Part shown: positions 51,001-60,000 of the stretch, piece after piece | Numbering within the stretch: position 1 is the first letter of the stretch | Layout: each line of letters begins with the position of its first letter | Assembly: GCF_008831285.2 (NCBI RefSeq) | Contig: NC_045147.1 | Span: 14,176,854 to 14,240,853, forward strand | Source of the DNA: Nymphaea colorata | Lineage: Eukaryota > Streptophyta > Magnoliopsida > Nymphaeales > Nymphaeaceae | Direction of reading: 5' to 3' | Length of the DNA stretch: 64,000 bases | Program-made: the position numbers and the translations under genes | The notes under the pieces: model-generated | What the model was told of the DNA's origin: nothing | Seen by the model: only the letters and a program-made list of their open reading frames with translations | Database searches by the model: none

Positions 51001-54000
51001 TGAACCACAATGTACCACAGAAAATGTTATAGGCGGCCAAGTGCATAAAAAATAGCCATCAACCAAAAAAGATGAAAATGGTGAAGAAAAAGAGAAATAA
51101 AAAACTATTATAATCATTCCGTAAAAAGAACACTTCTATACAACACCTGAACTACAAGTTACCCTATTGCCAATAGTAGAGACTTTTGACCAACTACATT
51201 TATTTGTTGACTTACCATTTCCAACATACCCCTTTTTTACTTTCGTTTTCTTCAGGTACAGAGAAAAGATATGATAATCAATATGCTAATGATAAAGGCA
51301 AACTTCCTCCACGGTTAGTTACAAGCAAAAGAATTTCATGGGGAAAAGAATTGCCTGCAATCTCTGGTAAGCCCAAGTTATGACTGAAAATCTTCAACCG
51401 GCCATTGAGATCCCAAACTCGCATGCTTCCATCTGCATGGAGCACATACACCAGCTTCCTACCATGTACTTCTGAAAGTGCTAAACTCCATACAGAGCTA
51501 GATACATTTGTCCTGCAAAGGACATATTGCAAAACTAGATGCAGTATTGTACAAGGAAAATTCATAAAATAATGAATGGATCAGATAAACATCAAGAAAA
51601 TAAAAAAACAAGCACAGAAAAAATTTTATGGACATGAATATTTCCTGCCAGATTGAGAGATACAAAATATTTGGGAAGAATTGAAAAAGTAATTGCTGGA
51701 ACAAGTAATGCAAATAAGGATGAATTTGTCTCATTAGAAGGATAATACATGGTTCATTAACTTCATTTGTAGCCAACTGACATGATAACCACCTGTTTGA
51801 AACTGACATCATAACCACCTGTTTGAATTCCTTCAGTAAACGAATTTATTTGTTACATATTAGACACTAAACAGTATCCCACAAGTTATGGATTTAAAAG
51901 GATAATAATATATAAAAGATTGGTTCAGAGTCTTCAGACTTAGGTTGATGTATTTGGACTCTGTCAAGGTATCAATCTCTGAAATTGGTTCTCTAACATA
52001 ATGATAATTCCCATAAAACAACAGGTTAAAGCTTTGATTACAGAAAATTACAAGTTTCCATTTTCTCAACTTCCTTGTTCTGATATGCATTTCCATTTCA
52101 CATTAGAAATTTATAGACCAACCATTTTAAATATGGAAATTTTGCAGAGATTTAGAATTGTCGATGTTGACGGATCTTGATGTATGGGTCCAGGTCTGGA
52201 CCCGATCCAGTGTGTCCTGGGTTGGGCATACTTATACCATTGTAAACCCTAATATTGTGGTTAATGAAGTTTTCTAAGAGAGAGAGAGTCTGGAGGCTAG
52301 TGGGCACCAGACCTCCTCACCCGTGGTTTTTTTCCTCTAGTTAAGGGTTTTCCATGTTACATCTGTGTTCGATCTTCGTTTCTTGTGCGTCTATTATTTC
52401 TACATGGTATCAAAGTCGACGAGTTTGGAAAAATTTTTAGGGTTGTGAAGTTTCAACCCTGAACCACTTGCTGTTGTTGCCGCCACTGCTACTACTGCTG
52501 CTGCCGCCGCCACCGGCCGGCTGCATCGGCTGAGACCCTCTGCGTCACCCGTGTCTGCCGCTGCCCTCTGCTCCTCCGGCGCCGCCTGATCTCGTGCTGC
52601 CGCCGTTTCTTCCACCCAACGGAGTCGCCTCTCACGTTCTGCCCGACCTTGCCACTTCCGCTGTGGCTGTTTGCTGCCGCTGCCTTCATCTATTTTGCTG
52701 CCACCGGTGCCCTTGTTGTGTCGTCGTTCTACTCCAGCACCGTCGCTGATTTTCCCAGCGCCGCTGATCGCTCCAGCGTCGCCCGACCAGGTGTGTCGTC
52801 CTCAGGGGTTGCCACTGCTGTGTGCCTTTGTTGGTCAGCCGTTTGTAGTTGGTGATCATGGCCGACTCGTCTTCCTCCTCCACAGTCAATATCGATCAAC
52901 CTGATGTTGGGACCGTGAAAACTGATAATGTACCGGTTCAAGTTAACACCATTCAGCTTACCAAGGAGAATTATCTACGATGGTCCACTGCAATTACTAT
53001 GGGGATCGTTGGTTGAGGACGAATTGCTTATGTGAATGGGAGAAAAGTTGAACCTGCTGTGGATAGTATGGCTTGGGATACATGGTTTCTTGAAGACAAC
53101 AAGGTAAAAACTTGGATTGTTAATTCGGTGTCCTCGGATATTCAACCCCTCATTCTTCGTAAGAAGACTGCGAGGGATATGTGGATTATTTTGGAACAGA
53201 AGTATGGTCAAAAGAAAATAAAAGTTCGTGTGTATCAACTAATGAAGGACGTGTATGCTATGCGACAAGGGGTCTCTTGGTCACAGATTTCTACGCAGCA
53301 TTAAAATCTAAGTGGGAGGATCTTGACTACCATTCTGATGTTACATGGAGTTGTCCTCAAGACCAGATGCAGTATATGGCCAAGGAGTGGGAAAATAGGG
53401 TATTCCTTTTCTTAGTTGGACTGAATGATGAATTTGAAAACATAAAGAGTCAGATTCTTAACTCTGACGAATCATTCAGTATTGAAGATGTTTATTCTCG
53501 TGTTGAAGCTGAAGAGCAAAGGAGGCTGGTCATAAGTGGGAGAAATGGGATCCCATGTCTCACAATGAACGGTCCGCCTTCGTTAGTCGTGCCTCTATGG
53601 GAACTGTTTGTTCTTCCCATAAATGTACACACTGCAAAAAACTAGGTCATACTATGGACTTTTGTTGGGACCTGCATCCAGAGAAGAAGAATAGTAGGGG
53701 GAGGTCTTCTGGTGGGAAGAAGCTTGTTTTGAATGCAACGAAAGACCAGATGCAGTATATGGCCAAGGAGTGGGAGAATAGGGTATTCCTTTTCTTAGTT
53801 GAACTGAATGATGAATTTGAAAATATAAGGAGTCAGATTCTTAACACGAATCATTCAGTATTGAAGATGTTTATTCTCGTGTTGAAGCTGAAGAGCAAAG
53901 GAGGTTGGTCATAAGTGGGAGAAAGGGGGATCCCATGTCTCACAATGAACGGTCCGCCTTCGTTAGCCGTGCCTCTATGGGAACTGCTCGTTCTTCCCAT

Positions 54001-57000
54001 AAATGTACACACTGCAAAAAACTAGATCATACTATGGACTTTTGTTGGGAACTGCATCCAGAGAAGAAGAATAGTAAGGGGAGATCTTCTGGTGGGAAGA
54101 AGCTTGTTTTGAATGCAACGAATCCTAGTGATGGTAAAGTTTCTATTTCTGCATAACAGATTCATGAACTGCGAGCATATTTGAGCCAGATTGATGTTGG
54201 TCAGGCAGACACGTCAGATGAGGTGAAGGTTAATCAGGCACTGGCCGTTTCGGGTAAACAAGGTACTTCTTGTATGGGAGAGTGGATTGTTGATAGCGGT
54301 GCCACTCATCACATGACTGATAACCCCAAACTTTTTCATGACTACAAGCTATCCTCGGGAAAGGAACGTGTGTCTCTTGCCGATGGCTCCTTTACCTCTG
54401 TGGCAGGAAAAGGGAGTCTTTCTTTGTTGAACAATTTATTAGTGCATGGTGTCTTGCATGTTCCCCATCTTCCCTTAAATCTTTTATCTGTTAGCAAGAT
54501 TACCAAGGAACTGAACTGTGAACTTATATTTTTTGAAAAACGTTGTGTTTTGCAGGACTTGGTGACAGGAAAGAAGATTGGGATTTGTTTGGTGTCTGAT
54601 GGTTTGTATCGGCTTCCTATACGCGTTGCCACAACCCTTATGTCAGCAGTCAGCAGGATAGAGAAGAAGAAGGAAGAGTGTCGTCAGTTATTTTTGTATT
54701 GACATGAACGCCTTGGTCATCTCCCTTTTGGGATTTTGAAACAATTGTTCCCTGAATTATGTTCTAGTTTAAACATTTCCATGTTATCTTGTGATGTGTG
54801 TCAGTTTGCGAAGCATGTTAGAGCTTCATATCCAATTTCAAATAGTTGTGCTAATAAAGTTTTCTCCTTGATTCATTCTGATGTGTGGGGGTCCTCAGGC
54901 ATTCATTGTCGTGGTGGTTTTCAGTATTTTATGACTTTCATAGATGACTATTCAAGGTGTACTTTTGTTTATTTGTTGAAAGACCGTAGCGAAGTGCCTC
55001 ATATTATAGAAACTTTCATCCTCCTAGTGGAAAACCAGTATGGTGGGTCTGTCAAGACCTTTCGGTCCGATAATGCTCGTGAGTATATGTGTCTCACTGT
55101 CGAGGAATTCCTTCGGAAGAAGGGGATTGTTCATGAGACATCATGTAGTTATACACCCCCTCAAAATGGAGTTGCTGAGAGGAAAAACCGTCAGTTACTT
55201 AATGTCACCAGAGCTTTATTATTCCAAAGGAATCTTCCAAAATATTATTGAGATGCGGTCATTACTAGTGTCTATTTGATTAATCGCATGCCTAGTCGGG
55301 TGCTAAATGGTCGTACACCATACTCCATGCTTCCAGGGAGTAGCCAACCTTTTCACCTCCCTCCTCGGGTCTTTGGATGTGTATGTTTCATTCATAACCA
55401 CAGCCCAAATGTGAAAAAACTTGACCCCAAATCAATTAAGGAAAAATTTCTTAGGTATTCTCCTACTCAAAATGGGCATAAATGTCTAGATCCCACCACT
55501 GGTCGAGTTTACATTACCAATGATGTCACATTCTTGGAACATGTCTCTTATTTTGGTGAGAATTCTCTTCAGGGGGAGAAGTCAATGTCTAAGGAAGAGT
55601 ATTCTCCACGTCAGGAAATTCAGTTTATAGATTTTTTGAATTACAGACGCAAAAAAAATCCATCTATCGATGTGCTTGGAAAAGAATAAGATAGGATGTC
55701 TATTGAGGTACATGAACAGGAAAAGGAGGGAGAGTGTCCTACGGAGACAGAAAAAGAATGCAATCGTTTGTTTGGGCAGGTGTATTCTAAGAGAAGAGTT
55801 TGTATTGACAAGGTGATTGATGATGAGAAGTCCACTCCGAATCTCAATCCTACTTCTTCCTTGGATGACCCAAGTCATGCTCAGAAACAACCCGTTGAGA
55901 GAGAAAGTCAGATAGAAAATAAAAAGAAGGATCTTCCCATTGCCCTGAGAAAGGGTGTCAGGTCATGTACCCAACACCCTATTGGTAACTTTGTATCTTA
56001 CTCTAGATTAAGCACTGACTACAAATGTTTTGTATCCTCTTTGTCTGTGGTTGTGATTCCCAAGAATGTTACAGAGGCTCAAAGTGACCCCAAGTGGGCT
56101 CATGTTATGCAAGAAGAGATGGAGGCCTTAGACAGAAATCAAACATGGGAAGTGGTAGAGATTCCTGAAGCAACTCATTTGGTTGGGTCAAAGTGGGTCT
56201 ACACCATTAAGTACAAACCAGATGGGAACATTGAGAGGTACAAAGCACCCCTGGTGGCCAAGGGGTTCAAAAATATGGGATCGACTAGTTAGAGACGTTT
56301 GCCCCAGTTGCGAAAATAAAGACTGTTAGAGTTATTATTTCTTTAACGGTGCTGAAGGGTTGGGAGATGTGCCAACTCGATGTTAAAAATGTCTTTCTCA
56401 ACGGAGATCTCGAAGAGGAAGTGTATATGTGTATGCCCCCGGGTTTTGAGAGACCTGGAAAATGTTGTAAACTGAAGAAGGCTTTGTATGGGCTTAAACA
56501 GTTTCCCCGAGCATGGTTTGAACGTCTCAGACTTGTTATGAAGAAGCATGGCTACAAACAAAGAAATTGAGATCATACCCTGTTTGTAAAGAGGATGGAG
56601 GGTAAAGTTACTCTATTGTTGGTTTATGTTGATGATATGGTTGTTACAGGTGATGATGAAAAAGAGATAGCAAGATTAAAGGGTTTACTATCTACTGAAT
56701 TTGATCTCAAGGACCTTGGCAAGCTAAAGTATTTCCTTGGTATTGAAATTGCCAGATCAAGTACGACTCTTGTGCTTAATCAAAGGAAGTATACATTGGA
56801 TCTACTGAAGGAGACAGGAAAACTCATATGCAAACCAGCTTCTACTCCTCTGGATGCTGGGCACAAACTCGGTAGCAAGGATGGAGAACTTTTGTATGAA
56901 GAAGCTAAAGGGAGATATCAACGTCTAGTTGGTAAATTGATATACCTCACTCTGACTAGACCGGATATCACCTTTGCTGTAAATGTGATGAGCCAGTTTA

Positions 57001-60000
57001 TGCATGCACCTACGGATGCGCACTTGAAAGCTGTAAATAGAATCTTGTGTTACTTAAAGAAGAATCCTGGCAAGGGACTTCTATATGCGAAACAAAGGTC
57101 TATTGAAATTGAAGGGTATCCTGATGCAGACTGGGCAAGCTGTGTTGACACCAGAAGATCTACTTCAGGGTACTGCGTCTACTTGGGGGGAAATCTAGTT
57201 GTTTGGAGAAGCAAGAGACAAGATGTTTGTTCATGCTCAAGTGCAAAGGCTGAGTATAGGGCAGTTGCTACTAGAATATCAGTGTTGTTGTGGCTAAAGA
57301 TCTTGCTGACTGATATTGGGATAGGGATGTATTGTGATAACAAGTCTGCGATTAACTTGGCTAACAATCCAGTGCTTCATGATCGAACAAAGCATGTTGA
57401 GATTGACTGTCACTTCATCAGAGAAAGAATTGACGCCAGGGAGTCTGAAGAGCAAACTACTGATATTCTAACTAAAGCTTTACATGTAACTCTATTTGAG
57501 AGAAATGTATCCAAGTTGGGCATGTTTGATATGTATGTCCAACTTGAGGGGGAGTGTTGACGGATCTTGATGTATGGGTCCGGGTCTGAACCCGATCCAG
57601 TGTGTCCTGGGTTGGGCATACTTATACCATTGTAAACCCTAATCTTGTGGTTAATGAAGTTTTCTAAGAGAGAGAGAGAGTCTGGCGGCTAGTGGGCACC
57701 AGACCTCCTCACCCACGGTTTTTTCCCTCTAGTTGAGGGTTTTTCACGTTACATCTGTGTTCGATCTTCGTTTCATGTGCGTCTATTATTTCTATAGTCG
57801 ATATCCAGGAAGTGCCTGAACCCAAAGGTGTCTACCATTCTATGTAATTAGAAAGGTGCAGGATGCTTAAAGGAGGCGGACCACAAACAAAAGCTCAAGC
57901 AGGTCTAGATACCCTTATTCACCAGAAAATAGGTCTAAAAGAGAAACAAAAGGACGAAGTTAGCATCTAGGCTGCAGTGAGCACCTAAGCACGCTATGAC
58001 CACAAATTTTGTCATGGTATATATAATATTCGGAGTGGCTATAGCACTTGCTATATGCATTAATATTCTCTATTTACTGTGCCACATGACCAGCTAGCAA
58101 ATTGTTTAGCTACATGAACATCATCAAACTTTATACATCAAGACTCAAGTTCTTTGACAGTCTTGTATGCATGCAGTTGATAAACCATTAAGTTGAAAAC
58201 AAGTAAACAAATAAAATACACATGAGCTAATAAATATCTCTATGAAATAAAACAAACTCAAAAAGTTAACATACCTTGACACAAGTCCCCAAATACGGCT
58301 AAGCCCTACATCTCTTAGTTCATAAGTAGAACCTGTCAACCAACAAACTCCATGAGAAAGTGGAAAACTGAATGTAGAGATGCTACTTCAAGCAGGCCAA
58401 ACACAAGCTAATGACACCCGCATTGAAAATGCACATTTGCAAGTGAAAAAAGCATTTCAGATAAACAGTAGTCTTTAAACTAGATATTCTACTGTATAAG
58501 AAACATACAAAATGTAGATTTAGTCCCATTGACGAATCCCATAGCACAAACACAAAAAGAACTTTTTGAAAGGACCAAATTTAGATAGAATGAAGTCACA
58601 TTATTTTGGACAAAATAACATGTGAAAGATATGACCAAGGTTGTACATTATTTTCTAAGTCTCTAGAAACAAACCATTCCCATCAACAGGAAGCAATAAG
58701 AACATGGACTGGAGAAGACATTAACTCAAATAAATCCCCAGCAGAAGAAAATCAGATATAGAACAACTTGTGCCTCAATTCACAGATGAATACTTTGAGA
58801 TCCTGGAACAGGTGTTCCAAATTCAAAACAGCCAACAGAACCATCACTTCGACCAAGCACCAAGAGCCCTGGCAAGGCTGATATTCTCGTTGTTTTCACA
58901 TCCTGAGAATTCTGAGCCCGCAAATCAACCACCATGAGATCATTTTCTGGAAAAACAGAACCTGAGACATAAGCACCGAGGTTTCTCAGTCTGAAAAGGT
59001 ATGCAAACCCTGAAACTGTCAATACATAGACGTAAGCACCCCCGGCACTGCCCTGTATCTGCAAATACATGAACACAAAGCCAATCAAAACCCAGCTAAT
59101 TGCATTAACATGGAACTAGATCAACCAGTAACTTAAGTGCAAACCAAACCTCAAGAAATGTCCCAGTAAAATACCTTGTTTCCGCATATGAAAGCAAATG
59201 GGCACAACGCATTCTGGAACATCAGACGAAGCCCACATTTTGGAAATTCATTACTGCCACATAGCTCTAATAATTCCAAGAAGTTAGGAGAGTCTTTGTG
59301 AATGCGCCTGTAGCAAAAAAGTATCCATTTCCTCAGGGAAACAAATTGTTTCAAATATGTCAAACCTTCAGTTAAAGATCAATCAAACAGCATAACCTTC
59401 GGATAATTGGTAAAACCAAAAAAATCACTTGCCTCCCCCTTTGTTGTGTATCAAATATCTGTTGTTTTCTCTCTCAAATATTGATGAGACTGTGTAAACT
59501 GTAAAGTGATCTTTACATGTATGCTTTTTTCCAAATATAAAATAAGAGAGTCTAAAGTGATTTTAACATGTATTGGCAACTTTCATCTCAGTGTTAGCAT
59601 GTGTATGTGACACACTCACAAATATGTTGAACGTTGAAATGTTGCAAGTATTCCTATCTGAAATAGTTTAAATTTGGACTGCTGAAGTAAGTATCTATTT
59701 GTTTGCATATTTACTTTAAATTCCAATCTGATGTGCACTTTGCATTTGTTCCTAGCTGCTAAGGGTCTAGGACATAAAACAGGACATTGTGAAAGTAAAT
59801 CACACAACGAATGAGAATATGGTAACCAAAAAATTTATACATGAATCACATAACCAATGGCTCAACAGAGACAAATATATGCACACAGGCAAAGCAGGCA
59901 TACATGCAAACATAATTACACAAATGTATAGAGTACTCATAAAAAACTTTTGCAGGAAAAAAGTGGCTTAACATGAAAAAAAATGAAGACAGATTTTGAT

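Larger units (their letters stand above)
52165..57796 (+). mobile_element. Ty1/copia LTR retrotransposon, degenerate, in NUP160 intron 4
   Basis: A 5632-bp element on + has 240- and 242-bp LTRs, a primer binding site, gag, protease, integrase, reverse transcriptase and RNase H in copia order, a polypurine tract and a 5-bp target duplication. It lies antisense to NUP160 between exons 4 and 5. By eye the LTRs differ at 12 positions plus one 2-bp GA indel, about 5 percent. Both gag and pol are interrupted, so it could move only with proteins from another copy. The inserted length accounts for most of the 6.8 kb intron. The + frames belong to the element, not to NUP160. Confidence 0.97.

Noticed and set aside
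55582-55890. Minus-strand frame of 102 codons inside the copia element
   Set aside because: It is antisense to pol and has no independent support.
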